Assembly (NCBI GenBank): GCA_910576845.1
Contig: CAJTJA010000008.1
Coordinates: 9,785 to 59,455 of the forward strand
Direction of reading: 5' to 3'
DNA: 49,671 nt
Source of the DNA: an uncultured Oscillibacter sp.
GTDB lineage: Bacteria; Bacillota; Clostridia; Oscillospirales; Oscillospiraceae
Shown here piece after piece: positions 1 to 8,342 of this stretch (position 1 is its first letter; each line of letters opens with the position of its first letter). The translations under genes and the position numbers were made by a program. The notes under the pieces are model-generated. The model was not told the origin of the DNA and did not search any database. It saw only the letters and a list, made by a program, of their open reading frames with translations.

Positions 1-1
1 T

Positions 2-169
2 GGCATTGTCGACGGGCAGGGGGCCGTAACGGTTTATAACGCTTTTTCACAGCCTCCGCAACTTTCCACAATTTTTTTCCAAGCCGTTTTGAATTTTTCC
101 GCTCGCAGTATAGAGTTGGAAAAGAGAACACGCAAAATTATAAATTATATCCAAATGCAATCGGAATAA
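2..169 (+). other. possible 3' end of an upstream gene
   Basis: One frame stays open from the window edge (position 2) to a TAA at 167-169, about 55 codons, while the other two plus frames close early. I do not recognise the peptide and the tail is AT-rich, so this may be chance. A short inverted repeat (CCTCAA, three A, TTGAGG) follows at about 171-185 but has no T-run. The 65 bases after that are A-rich and carry nothing else I can name before the promoter of the next gene. Confidence 0.2.
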
Positions 170-233
170 CCCTCAAAAATTGAGGCAAAAAGCAAAAAAA
201 GCAAAATATCTAAAAAGTACCGCAAGATACGGA

Positions 234-263
234 TTGCTTTGCCAGCATAGAACCAGCTATACT
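234..263 (+). promoter_or_regulatory. putative sigma-A promoter of the GH112 cluster
   Basis: TTGCTT at 234-239 and TATACT at 258-263 are separated by 18 bases. They lie about 60 bases before the binding-protein start, which has a strong AAGGAGG site at 310-316. Confidence 0.5.
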
Positions 264-323
264 AAGTTTATTAAGGCCGGAAAACGGCCTGTGGAAGCCC
301 CTATATTATAAGGAGGTACAACC

Positions 324-1706
324 ATGAAGAAGATTTTCAGTCTCTTGCTGACTCTGGCTCTGGTGCTGTCCCTGGCCGCCTGCGGCGGAAAGGACACCGG
401 GACCACCCCGCCCCCCGCCGACTCCGGCAGCAGCTCCGACGGCACCACCGCTCCCCCTGCTGTCGAGGACGTAACCATTACCGTAGCCGCTCTGGCCTCC
501 GGCTATGAGGAAGCTTATCCCGGCATGTGGCAGGAGGTCTGCGACGCCTTTACCGAAGCCACCGGCGTGAAGGTAAATCTGATCTGCGATAAGAACCTCG
601 AAGACGTCATCGGCCCCTCTATGCAGGGCGGCGACTTCCCCGACGTGATTCACCTGGCCACAGGCCGTGATAAGGGCCTCACCGAGCAGTTCATCAAAGA
701 CCGCAACATCGCCGAACTCACCGATGTGCTGTCCATGACCGTTCCCGGTGAGAGCGTCAAGGTCTCCGACAAGATCGTCGGCGGCTTCACCGAGACCTCC
801 GTCACCAATCCCTATGGCGATGGAAAAACCTATCTGGCCCCCATGTTCTACTCTCCCTGCGGCCTGTTCTACAACGCGGGTCTGTTCGAAGCAAAGGGCT
901 GGACTGTTCCCACCACTTGGGACGAGATGTGGGAACTGGCCGAGAAGGCTCAGGCCGAGGACAGCTACCTCTTTACTTATCCCACTACCGGTTATTTTGA
1001 TGCTTTCCTGTATGCCCTGATGTACTCCGTGGGCGGTGCCGACTTCTTCAACAAGGCCACCACCTATGCCGAGGGCATTTGGGACACCCCCGAGGCCCAG
1101 CAGTGCTTCGACATCATTGCCAAGCTGGCCTCCTACACCAACCCCATCACTCCCGCCCAGGCCAATGACCAGGATTTCACCCAGAATCAGCAGCTGGTTC
1201 TGGACAACAAAGCCCTGTTCATGCCCAACGGCACCTGGATCGTCGGCGAGATGGCCGAAGCTCCCCGAGCCGACGGCTTTAAGTGGGGTATGACCGCCCT
1301 GCCCGCCGCCAAGGCCGGCGGCGCCGGAGCCAGCTACTGCTGGCTTGAGCAGGCGTGGATTCCCGCCGCCGCTCCCAACTTGGACGCTGCCAAACAGTTC
1401 GTAGCTTTCCTGTACTCCGACGCGGCCTGCGCTATCTTTGCCAAGGGCGGCGCGGTGCAGCCCGTGCCCGGCCTGACGGACAATCTGGAAGGCGACAACA
1501 AGATGTTCTACTCCATCTATGACAACGGAGCCGACGCGGCCATGGGCAGCTTCGCGGCGTACAACGCCGTGGCGGGCCTGGGCACCGTCCGGGAGGTCTT
1601 CCTGGATCCCGTCAACGGCCTGGTGAACGGAAGCGTCACCGTGGACCAGTGGATCAGCGATGTGAAGACCGCCAGCGACCAAATGCGGGCCAACATCATG
1701 GGCTGA
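324..1706 (+). CDS. sugar ABC transporter substrate-binding lipoprotein
   Basis: This is an extracellular solute-binding protein of family 1 (MalE-like, CUT1 importers), 460 aa. It starts with a lipoprotein signal ending LSLAAC (Cys20), followed by a Gly/Thr/Pro-rich linker, so it should be tethered to the outer face of the membrane. The mature part has the usual features of the family: an early FTEATGVKV strand-helix, a GDFPDV motif and a central PMFYSPCGLFYN region. It leads a plus-strand cluster with two permeases, a small membrane protein and a GH112 phosphorylase, which suggests that it captures a beta-galactosyl-hexosamine disaccharide such as galacto-N-biose or lacto-N-biose. The substrate is inferred from the neighbours only. 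An AAGGAGG site sits 7 bases before the ATG. Confidence 0.93.
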   Translation: MKKIFSLLLTLALVLSLAACGGKDTGTTPPPADSGSSSDGTTAPPAVEDVTITVAALASGYEEAYPGMWQEVCDAFTEATGVKVNLICDKNLEDVIGPSMQGGDFPDVIHLATGRDKGLTEQFIKDRNIAELTDVLSMTVPGESVKVSDKIVGGFTETSVTNPYGDGKTYLAPMFYSPCGLFYNAGLFEAKGWTVPTTWDEMWELAEKAQAEDSYLFTYPTTGYFDAFLYALMYSVGGADFFNKATTYAEGIWDTPEAQQCFDIIAKLASYTNPITPAQANDQDFTQNQQLVLDNKALFMPNGTWIVGEMAEAPRADGFKWGMTALPAAKAGGAGASYCWLEQAWIPAAAPNLDAAKQFVAFLYSDAACAIFAKGGAVQPVPGLTDNLEGDNKMFYSIYDNGADAAMGSFAAYNAVAGLGTVREVFLDPVNGLVNGSVTVDQWISDVKTASDQMRANIMG

Positions 1707-1739
1707 GAGCCCCGCAAAACCGCATAGTCCCTAATCCGT

Positions 1740-1773
1740 GGGCGGCGGCGAGTGTTACTGCTCGCCGCCGCCC
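1740..1773 (+). repeat. GC-rich stem-loop between binding protein and permease genes
   Basis: A perfect 13-bp stem, GGGCGGCGGCGAG paired with CTCGCCGCCGCCC around an 8-base loop, lies in the 104-bp gap after the binding-protein gene. No T-run follows. It probably protects the 3' end of the upstream message or partly terminates, giving more binding protein than permease. That role is inferred from similar hairpins in malE-malF type operons. Confidence 0.7.
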
Positions 1774-1810
1774 CGTCTATCTTGCGCGGCTTTTTGAAAG
1801 GAGTGGTTCC

Positions 1811-2686
1811 ATGCGCAGCAGCAAAACCCGGGGGCGCTTCCTGGCCCTGTGCGTCGCCCCGGCGGTAATCCTGTACTTCGTCTTCATGATTCTGCCCACC
1901 TTAAACGTCTTTCGCATGTCCCTCTTCGAACGGGGGGCCTATTCTCCTACGGAGACATTCGTCGGCATAGCGAACTTCCGGGCGCTGGTGAACGATGTGA
2001 AGTTTATCACCGCCATGCAGAACACCATCCTGCTGATTGTCACCGTCACCATCATCACGTTTTTCTTTGCTATCGTCTTTGCGGCGATTCTGACCCGGGA
2101 GAAAATCAAGGGCCAGAACTTCTTCCGCATCGTCTTCTATATCCCCAACATCCTCTCCGTGGTGGTCATCGCCGGCATCTTCTCCGCCATCTACAAGCCG
2201 GAGAACGGTATGCTCAACAGTATTCTCTCCTTCTTCCGGGGGGAGACGGTTATGGTCCTCTGGAAGGATCAGCCCATGGTCATCGTCAGCGTCATCATTG
2301 CCATGGTCTGGCAAGCCATCGGCTATTATATGGTTATGTACATGGCCTCTATGTCTGCTGTGCCCGAGAGTCTCTATGAGAGCGCCGGGCTGGACGGTGC
2401 GGGACGTCTGACCCAGTTCTTCCAGCTGACTTTGCCCCTGATTTGGACAAACATCCGCACCACTCTGACTTTCTTCATCATCTCCACGATCAACATGGCC
2501 TTCCTGTTTGTCAAAGCCATGGTGGCCAAAGGTATGGCCGACGTGGGCCTGAGCTTCATGTATGCTCAGAAAGACGCCGGGCTCTACGGCTACTCCATGG
2601 CGGCGGGCGTGGTGATCTTCCTGTTCTCCTTCCTGCTCTCCGCCCTGGTAAACTGGGTAACGAAGCGGGAAGTTCTGGAAATGTAA
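1811..2686 (+). CDS. sugar ABC transporter permease (MalF type)
   Basis: An inner-membrane permease of the CUT1 binding-protein-dependent family, 291 aa, with about six hydrophobic segments. The EAA loop that contacts the ATPase is visible as YESAGLDGAGRLTQFFQLTLP near residue 195. The frame stays open further upstream, but the ATG at 1811 follows GAAAGGAG and begins a typical short charged N-terminus (MRSSKTRG), so it was chosen. It is separated by 12 bp from the next permease gene. No ATPase gene lies in this cluster, so it probably uses the MsmX-type ATPase encoded at 36394-37491. Confidence 0.93.
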   Translation: MRSSKTRGRFLALCVAPAVILYFVFMILPTLNVFRMSLFERGAYSPTETFVGIANFRALVNDVKFITAMQNTILLIVTVTIITFFFAIVFAAILTREKIKGQNFFRIVFYIPNILSVVVIAGIFSAIYKPENGMLNSILSFFRGETVMVLWKDQPMVIVSVIIAMVWQAIGYYMVMYMASMSAVPESLYESAGLDGAGRLTQFFQLTLPLIWTNIRTTLTFFIISTINMAFLFVKAMVAKGMADVGLSFMYAQKDAGLYGYSMAAGVVIFLFSFLLSALVNWVTKREVLEM

Positions 2687-2698
2687 GGGGGCGAGGAT

Positions 2699-3589
2699 AT
2701 GGCGAATGAAAAGAAAGGTCTCTCCGGCGAGACCTTGTACAAAATTTTCATCTATGTGGTGCTGATTACCCTGGCAGTAATCATTATTGTGCCGGTGGCC
2801 TGGGTATTCCTGGCCTCCATCAAGCAGAACAGCGAGTTTTACGGCAATCCCTGGGCCCTGCCCGCCTCTTTTTACTGGCAGAACTTCGTGGAGGCGTGGA
2901 ACTCCGCCAGCATGGGAAGCTATATGCTCAACTCCGTCCTGGTGACGGCGCTGTCCCTGGCGCTGCTTCTGGTGATTGCCCTGCCTGCGGCTTACTGCCT
3001 GGCCAGGTTCCGCTTCCGGGGGGGGCGGTTTTTGAACACCTGCTTTATGGCAGGGCTGTTTATCAACGTAAACTACATTGTGGTGCCCATCTTCCTGATG
3101 CTCCGGGACGGGGACTTATGGCTGAAAAACTTAGTAGGGAACGGGTTTTTGCTCAACAACCTGGTGGTGCTGGCGCTGGTATATGCCTCCACAGCCCTTC
3201 CCTTCACGATTTACCTCCTCTCCGGCTACTTCGCAACTCTCCCCCATGACTTTGAGGAGGCCGCCTATATTGACGGCGCAGGCTATGGACAGGCTATGAT
3301 CCAAATCATTTTCCCTATGGCCCAGCCTTCCATCATAACGATTATCCTCTTCAACTTCCTTTCCTTCTGGAACGAATACATTATTTCCATGACGCTGATG
3401 AGCAGCGCCACCGGGCAGAAGACCCTGCCAGTGGGCCTGCTGAACCTGATGCAGGCCCAGCAGTCCTCCGCTCAGTACGGTATTTTGTATGCCGGATTGG
3501 TGCTGGTGATGCTGCCCACGCTGATTCTCTACATGTGTGTGCAAAAGAAGCTGACTCAGGGTATGACGGTTGGCGGACTGAAGGGATAG
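2699..3589 (+). CDS. sugar ABC transporter permease (MalG type)
   Basis: The second CUT1 permease of the importer, 296 aa and about six membrane segments. The EAA motif reads FEEAAYIDGAGYGQAMIQII in the third quarter, and the C-terminus ends QGMTVGGLKG, as is common for MalG-type subunits. It pairs with the preceding permease to form the membrane channel. A GGGGGCGAGG stretch just before the ATG serves as the ribosome site. After the stop come a short T-run and a structured repeat element, then the small membrane protein gene. Confidence 0.93.
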   Translation: MANEKKGLSGETLYKIFIYVVLITLAVIIIVPVAWVFLASIKQNSEFYGNPWALPASFYWQNFVEAWNSASMGSYMLNSVLVTALSLALLLVIALPAAYCLARFRFRGGRFLNTCFMAGLFINVNYIVVPIFLMLRDGDLWLKNLVGNGFLLNNLVVLALVYASTALPFTIYLLSGYFATLPHDFEEAAYIDGAGYGQAMIQIIFPMAQPSIITIILFNFLSFWNEYIISMTLMSSATGQKTLPVGLLNLMQAQQSSAQYGILYAGLVLVMLPTLILYMCVQKKLTQGMTVGGLKG

Positions 3590-3613
3590 CCCTTTTTTTG
3601 AAAGCGGAAAAAG

Positions 3614-3682
3614 GCCAAACGAACATTCGCGCGCTCTGATTGACTGGTAATTTACCAGGCCGGAGCGGCAGCAACGCAGTGA
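3614..3682 (+). repeat. structured intergenic repeat, copy 1
   Basis: This stretch resembles 41938-42012: both run GCCAAA, GAAC-TTCGC, CGCTCTG, GTAAT, GCCGGAGCGGC and CAGTGA in the same order. CGCTCTG pairs with CGGAGCG (one T-G wobble) to form an outer stem, and here an inner palindrome (CTGGTAA-T-TTACCAG) fills the loop. Both copies follow a MalG-type permease gene on the same strand. The function is unknown. Confidence 0.55.
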
Positions 3683-3702
3683 TTTCTTGAGAGGTGACGA
3701 TT

Positions 3703-3909
3703 ATGAAGTTTTGGAAAGAGCATACCGGACTCCGGGCGCTGTTTATCGCGGGCTTCTTCCTTATGGGGCTGGCATTGGTAATCTATGGCTGGACCCTGAC
3801 AGGAAAACTAGGCGGCCTGTGCCTGATGGTTCTGGGTGTGATATTGCTGCTGGCAGCATTGATGGTATACAACAAACCCTTTGAGGGTGACAAAGGCCCT
3901 GGGCTTTGA
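3703..3909 (+). CDS. small two-helix membrane protein (DUF6903-like)
   Basis: A 68-aa protein with a short charged start (MKFWKEHTGLR) and two hydrophobic segments (about residues 12-30 and 36-54) joined by a TGKLGG turn. It ends in a polar tail. In size and pattern it resembles the DUF6903 proteins that sit beside carbohydrate ABC transporter genes in Clostridia. That link is from memory and has not been tested. The ATG at 3703 has GAGAGGTG upstream; an in-frame GTG at 3694 overlaps that site and is less likely. It ends 11 bp before the phosphorylase start, so the two are probably translated together. The function is unknown; it may be an accessory subunit of the importer. Confidence 0.75.
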   Translation: MKFWKEHTGLRALFIAGFFLMGLALVIYGWTLTGKLGGLCLMVLGVILLLAALMVYNKPFEGDKGPGL

Positions 3910-3920
3910 GGGGGAAAAGC

Positions 3921-6092
3921 ATGAGCAATCTGCATAACAAAGGGCGGGTAACCATTCCCACCGACGTGGACGTAGTCCCCGAGACCCTGGCTCTGCTGAA
4001 TCGCTGGGGGGCCGATGCCATTCGGGACTGCGACGGCACAGACTATCCCGAAGAGTTGAAATCCGCTGGCGCCAAGGTTTACGCTACCTACTATACCACC
4101 CGGAAGGACAATGCCTGGGCCACAGCCAACCCTGACGAAGTACAGCAGTGCTACATACAAACATCCTTCTACACCGCCGCAGAAGAAGGAGCGCTGTCCA
4201 TTCCGCTGCTGAAGGGAATCAGCAAGGAACTTTTGAGCGTCAATGACCGAGACGACATCAAACGCTGGTGGGAGGTTATGGACCGCTCTTCCGGTGAACC
4301 GCTGGCCCCGGAACGGTGGAGCTATGACGCCGGGAACGGCACGGTGCTTATCCCTGCTCCAGAGGCATTCCACGAGTACACCGTCAGCTTCCTGGCCTAC
4401 CTCATTTGGGACCCGGTCCACATGTACAACGCCGTTACCAATGGCTGGAAAGACTTTGAACACCAAATTACTTTTGATGTCCGGCAGCCCAAAACCCGAA
4501 AATTTACCATGGAACGGCTGCGGAAATTTATTCAGGATCATCCCTATGTAAATGTCATCCGCTACACCACCTTCTTCCATCAGTTTACTTTGATCTTTGA
4601 CGAGCTGAAACGGGAGAAATATGTGGACTGGTACGGCTACTCCGCCTCCGTGTCGCCCTATATTCTGGAACGGTTCGAGCAAGAGGCCGGCTACAAATTC
4701 CGGCCGGAATTTGTGATTGACCAGGGCTATTATAACAATCAGTATCGGGTTCCATCCAAAGAGTACCAGGATTTCATGGCCTTCCAGAGGCGGGAGGTGG
4801 CTGCCCTGGCCAAGGAAATGGTGGACATCACCCATGAGCTAGGCAAAGAAGCCATGATGTTCCTGGGAGATCATTGGATCGGCACGGAGCCCTACATGGA
4901 GGAATTCAGGACCATCGGCCTGGACGCGGTGGTAGGGAGCGTAGGCAACGGGTCCACACTTCGCCTGATCTCCGATATCCCTGGTGTGAAGTACACGGAA
5001 GGACGCTTCCTCCCCTATTTTTTCCCGGACACTTTTCATGAGGGGGGCGATCCGGTAAAGGAAGCCCGAGAGAACTGGGTCACTGCCCGGCGTGCCATTC
5101 TCCGCAAGCCCATTGACCGCATCGGATACGGCGGCTATTTGAAGCTAGCCTGCGCATTTCCAGAATTTATTTGCTATGTGGAGTCTGTCTGCAACGAGTT
5201 CCGGGAACTGTATAGCCACATTGGCGGAGCAAAGCCCTGCTGCATCAAGACGGTGGCGGTGCTGAACTGCTGGGGCAAAGCCCGCTCCTGGGGCTGTCAC
5301 ATGGTTCATCACGCTCTCTACCACAAGCAGAATTACTCTTATGCCGGGGTCATTGAAGCGCTGTCCGGCGCTCCTTTCGATGTGCGTTTTCTCAGCTTTG
5401 ACGATATAAAATCCGATTTCCATGTCTTGGACGGCGTAGATGTACTGCTAAACATCGGCAGTGGGGACGCTGCCCACACCGGCGGGGCCGTCTGGGAGGA
5501 CCCGGACATTTCCTCCGCTGTGAAGCGTTTTGTCTGGAATGGCGGCGGCTTTATCGGAGTGGGAGAGCCCTCCGGACACCAGTATCAGGGCCGTTATCTC
5601 CAATTGGCCCATGTGCTGGGCGTTGAAAAGGAAACCGGCTTTACACTGGGGTACGATAAATATAATTGGGAGGAGCACCCGGACCACTTCATCCTGGCAG
5701 ACTGTTCCGCCCCTGTAAACTTCGGAGAAGGCCAGAAGGGCATTTACGCTCTGGAAGGCGCTGAAGTTCTCATTCAGCGGGACAGGGAGGTTCAGATGGC
5801 GGTAAACGATTTTGGTTCCGGCCGGGGGGTGTATATCTCCGGTCTGCCCTACTCTTTTGAAAACTGCCGTCTCCTCCATCGGGCCATTTTATGGGCCTCT
5901 CATGGGGAAGACTGCCTGAATAAGTGGTTTTCCTCCAACTGCCGTGTGGAGGTACACGCTTACACGGACAGCGGACGTTTCTGCGCGGTAAACAACGCTT
6001 ATGATTCCCAGCATACGGTCATCTTCCGGGGAGACGGATCCAGCTTCCCACTGGAACTGGCAGCCGGAGAGCTCCGCTGGTTCGAGCTGTAG
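3921..6092 (+). CDS. gnpA: GH112 1,3-beta-galactosyl-N-acetylhexosamine phosphorylase family protein
   Basis: A cytoplasmic phosphorylase of glycoside hydrolase family 112, 723 aa, the usual length. Members split galacto-N-biose or lacto-N-biose with phosphate into galactose 1-phosphate and the N-acetylhexosamine; some members prefer galactosyl-rhamnose. Family landmarks seen include GADAIRDCDGT near residue 30, YLIWDPVHMYN, TFFHQFTLIFDELKREKYVDW and MMFLGDHWIGTEPY, where Asp317 matches the general acid. KYTEGRFLPYFFPDTFHEGG and the C-terminal RGVYISGLPYS are also present. The ATG follows GAGGGGG. It is the last gene of the importer cluster, so the imported disaccharide is probably split here at no ATP cost. 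The exact acceptor cannot be read from sequence alone. Confidence 0.9.
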   Translation: MSNLHNKGRVTIPTDVDVVPETLALLNRWGADAIRDCDGTDYPEELKSAGAKVYATYYTTRKDNAWATANPDEVQQCYIQTSFYTAAEEGALSIPLLKGISKELLSVNDRDDIKRWWEVMDRSSGEPLAPERWSYDAGNGTVLIPAPEAFHEYTVSFLAYLIWDPVHMYNAVTNGWKDFEHQITFDVRQPKTRKFTMERLRKFIQDHPYVNVIRYTTFFHQFTLIFDELKREKYVDWYGYSASVSPYILERFEQEAGYKFRPEFVIDQGYYNNQYRVPSKEYQDFMAFQRREVAALAKEMVDITHELGKEAMMFLGDHWIGTEPYMEEFRTIGLDAVVGSVGNGSTLRLISDIPGVKYTEGRFLPYFFPDTFHEGGDPVKEARENWVTARRAILRKPIDRIGYGGYLKLACAFPEFICYVESVCNEFRELYSHIGGAKPCCIKTVAVLNCWGKARSWGCHMVHHALYHKQNYSYAGVIEALSGAPFDVRFLSFDDIKSDFHVLDGVDVLLNIGSGDAAHTGGAVWEDPDISSAVKRFVWNGGGFIGVGEPSGHQYQGRYLQLAHVLGVEKETGFTLGYDKYNWEEHPDHFILADCSAPVNFGEGQKGIYALEGAEVLIQRDREVQMAVNDFGSGRGVYISGLPYSFENCRLLHRAILWASHGEDCLNKWFSSNCRVEVHAYTDSGRFCAVNNAYDSQHTVIFRGDGSSFPLELAAGELRWFEL

Positions 6093-6175
6093 AGAAAGAT
6101 TTCCGCCCACAGTCCCGGATCGTTTCGGAGCATTCTTCTCTCAGTGCCGGCAAAGAACAGCGCATAAACGCATAT

Positions 6176-6216
6176 AAAAGCAGGCGGCCCTTTATAAAAG
6201 GACTGCCTGCTTTTTT
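6176..6216 (+). terminator. rho-independent terminator after the GH112 gene
   Basis: AAAAGCAGGC pairs with GCCTGCTTTT, with an inner CCTTT/AAAGG stem, and six T follow. The run of A at the start would let it also work on the minus strand. Confidence 0.85.
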
Positions 6217-6355
6217 ATACAGCCGGTGAAACTGAAAAACAAAAATTCCGCTTTCATCTGGCGGGCCGCAGGCTTTCCAGCATGCTGCGCCTATATTCAC
6301 AAAACTACCATGTCAAGCGCACAGCTCTTGCAGATGTCCCGGCGCCTCCGCCAAT

Positions 6356-6378
6356 GAAAAGCATCTGAGATGCTTTTC
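6356..6378 (-). terminator. possible terminator of the ten-gene operon
   Basis: A 10-bp stem, GAAAAGCATC with GATGCTTTTC and a 3-base loop, lies 54 bp beyond the end of the AEC permease gene. The T-run is within the stem, so it is only a fair terminator. Confidence 0.5.
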
Positions 6379-6431
6379 AAGTAACGTTGATCTTGGCGAA
6401 AAACGGTGCGCTTCTCAAAAGACGCTATCTT

Positions 6432-7385
6432 TCACAGCAGGTGCAGCGCATACAGGATTCCGACCCACATGGTCAACGAAACAGCCACACACAAAGTTGT
6501 TACCGCCAGTATATTAATGGCCAGCTCCTCGTCGCATTTCAGCTCTCTTGCCATAACCGCGCTGGTGGTTGCCGTGGAAACACCGGACATAACCAGCAGG
6601 GAAAACAGCGTAACGCCCCGAAAACCAAACATATACCCCAAAATCAACGCGGCAGACGGCATCACCAGCAGCTTGGCGGCTGAAGCCGCGGCAATCAATC
6701 TTGCGTCGGCCCGAAAGCTCTCGACAGAAAATCCTCCTCCAGCGGCAAGCAGCGACACAACGGATGCCACTCCGCCAATATTCGTAAAGATTTTGTCAAC
6801 TGCTGTAGGAAATCGAATCTGAGCCAGTGAGCATCCTATTCCCAAAAGGATGCCCCAAATAATCTGATTCGTGGCAATCTCCCTGCATACGCGAACCGCC
6901 TGTTCCCGCGGCGTCATGTCGGAGGTTCCATTGCATGTCAGAATCAACACCGACACCGCATTATACATAAACATGGCTACCGCAAGCATAAAGGGCATCG
7001 GGCCAAGATCCGCACCATAAATATTCTGCGCTACAGAAACGCCGATTACCGCCGTATTGCCCCGAAAGGCGCCCTGCGCAAAAGAGCCAAGTTTTTTTCG
7101 GTCCTTTATGAAACGGGAAGCAACCAGCCACACCGCAAGGGGATAAAGCAGCAGAAAGAAAAAGCAGAACAGCAGGAAGCCTAAACTGAATGTACTGTGG
7201 AAGTCACTGCCGCGCATGCTGTTGAACAGCATAACGGGCAGCAAAATCCGAAACGTGAGGCGGTTGGAACTCACAATATAAGCTTCATCGATGATCTTGC
7301 TCCTGCGAAGAAGATAGCCCAGTATCATTACAGCAAAGACGGGAACGGTCACGTTTATGCTGTAAAGCAAACTACTCATATCCAC
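6432..7385 (-). CDS. AEC family transporter
   Basis: A polytopic membrane protein of the auxin efflux carrier (AEC) family, 317 aa, about ten hydrophobic segments in two halves. The N-terminal VPVFAVMILGYLLRRSKIID and the RLTFRILLPVMLFNS region are typical. Bacterial AEC members often carry malate, malonate or other carboxylates (MdcF type). It is the last gene of the minus-strand operon, starting 3 bp after the tautomerase stop with a weak ribosome site, which suggests coupled translation. The start could be GTG at 7385 or ATG at 7379. It may export a product or provide a second route for the operon's carboxylate. The direction of transport is not known. Confidence 0.88.
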   Translation of the reverse strand: MDMSSLLYSINVTVPVFAVMILGYLLRRSKIIDEAYIVSSNRLTFRILLPVMLFNSMRGSDFHSTFSLGFLLFCFFFLLLYPLAVWLVASRFIKDRKKLGSFAQGAFRGNTAVIGVSVAQNIYGADLGPMPFMLAVAMFMYNAVSVLILTCNGTSDMTPREQAVRVCREIATNQIIWGILLGIGCSLAQIRFPTAVDKIFTNIGGVASVVSLLAAGGGFSVESFRADARLIAAASAAKLLVMPSAALILGYMFGFRGVTLFSLLVMSGVSTATTSAVMARELKCDEELAINILAVTTLCVAVSLTMWVGILYALHLL

Positions 7386-7388
7386 ATG

Positions 7389-7592
7389 TCAAATACAGGG
7401 CTTCACATCCCGGTCACACCAAAGAATGCCGCCGTGAGCCAGCTGATCCTCTTTTACTTCATGAATGACGATGGAAATGCGGTCTTTGGAAATTCCGAGA
7501 GTATCCGCCATCGTATCGGTCAGATTTTTGACCAACGCTCTCTTTTTTTCCAGCGGCCGGCCTTCCACCATCTGAATGACAACCCTTGGCAT
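7389..7592 (-). CDS. 4-oxalocrotonate tautomerase family protein
   Basis: A 67-aa protein of the tautomerase superfamily. After loss of Met it begins with Pro1, the catalytic base, and has Arg11 in EGR, both as in 4-oxalocrotonate tautomerase. The second arginine of that enzyme (Arg39) is Ser here (sequence DRISIVI), so substrate binding differs; YwhB-like members also lack Arg39. Such enzymes move double bonds in unsaturated oxo-acids through enol forms and usually form hexamers. The gene lies 16 bp after the RraA-type aldolase gene and 3 bp before the AEC permease gene, in a cluster full of oxo-acid enzymes. This fits a keto-enol or double-bond shift step. The substrate is inferred, not seen. 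Confidence 0.88.
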   Translation of the reverse strand: MPRVVIQMVEGRPLEKKRALVKNLTDTMADTLGISKDRISIVIHEVKEDQLAHGGILWCDRDVKPCI

Positions 7593-7608
7593 CGTTCTCC
7601 ACCGCCCT

Positions 7609-8310
7609 TTACTGTTCCAGCATTTCTTTTACCCAGCCCGGGGTCAGGTCCGGAAGGCTACTGCCCTCCTCTTTGCATCGGATATAGTTCCGAATGCTCT
7701 CCACACGCTTTTCTTCATAGGCGATCTTCTCCTCCGCCTTGTCCAGAACATCGGCAATCAGCGCACGGGGAACACATACAATCCCGTCGCAGTCCGCTAC
7801 GATCAAGTCGCCAGGCTCCACAGAGACTTTTCCACACTCAACTTTCGTATTAATAGCGCCGGGACCAATTTTAGAAGGGCTGGAGGGTTTATAGCCGCGG
7901 CTGAACATTGGCATTCCGATCTCTGCCAGGCCAAGCTTGTCCCGGATATAGCCATCCACAATGATACCTTTAACGCCTATGGCATTGGCGGCGCTGCCCA
8001 TTAGATCACCCATATATGCACGGTCCTCCGCAGCCCGGCCGGCAACAACAATGCAATAGCCGGGCTTGCAGGAATAAATCGCCACATGAATCGGAAGATT
8101 GTCCCCTTCCTTGGTATCCACAGTCGCAGCGGTAGCAACAATCTTCATGCTGTCAGCAATGGGCTTGATAGCGGCGTCCATGGTATACTGCGCGGGATTC
8201 AGCTTCAGCTTGGAGAAGCCGTCGCAGATATTAGGCGTGCTGAGCTTTTCGGCGCGGGCCATTAAATCGGGTGGAACCAGCTCTGGAAGAGGGCGGTAAT
8301 CATATTCCAT
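7609..8310 (-). CDS. RraA family protein, probable 4-hydroxy-4-carboxy-2-oxoacid aldolase
   Basis: A 233-aa protein of the RraA/HMG-CHA aldolase fold. The metal and substrate signature is present: GDLMGSAANAIGVKGIIVDG (residues 101-120) followed by the Arg123-Asp124 pair that aldolases of this family need. Class II pyruvate aldolases of this type (GalC, LigK) split 4-carboxy-4-hydroxy-2-oxoadipate into pyruvate and oxaloacetate and also decarboxylate oxaloacetate. The RNase E inhibitor RraA shares the fold, but this gene sits in a metabolic operon, between a TRAP permease and a tautomerase, and keeps the catalytic pair. An AAAGGAG site precedes the ATG. The N-terminal 30 and C-terminal 50 residues go beyond the minimal RraA fold, as in other aldolase-type members. 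Confidence 0.85.
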   Translation of the reverse strand: MEYDYRPLPELVPPDLMARAEKLSTPNICDGFSKLKLNPAQYTMDAAIKPIADSMKIVATAATVDTKEGDNLPIHVAIYSCKPGYCIVVAGRAAEDRAYMGDLMGSAANAIGVKGIIVDGYIRDKLGLAEIGMPMFSRGYKPSSPSKIGPGAINTKVECGKVSVEPGDLIVADCDGIVCVPRALIADVLDKAEEKIAYEEKRVESIRNYIRCKEEGSSLPDLTPGWVKEMLEQ

Positions 8311-8342
8311 ATCAATCAGCTCCTTTAGGTTTGATAAACGCT

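Noticed and set aside
306..1682. 458-codon open frame on the minus strand
   Set aside because: It is the reverse of the binding-protein gene, Gly/Val-rich from GC codon bias, with no ribosome site or known domain.
7609..8310. RraA as inhibitor of RNase E
   Set aside because: The Arg123-Asp124 aldolase pair is intact and the gene lies in a catabolic operon, so an aldolase is the better reading.
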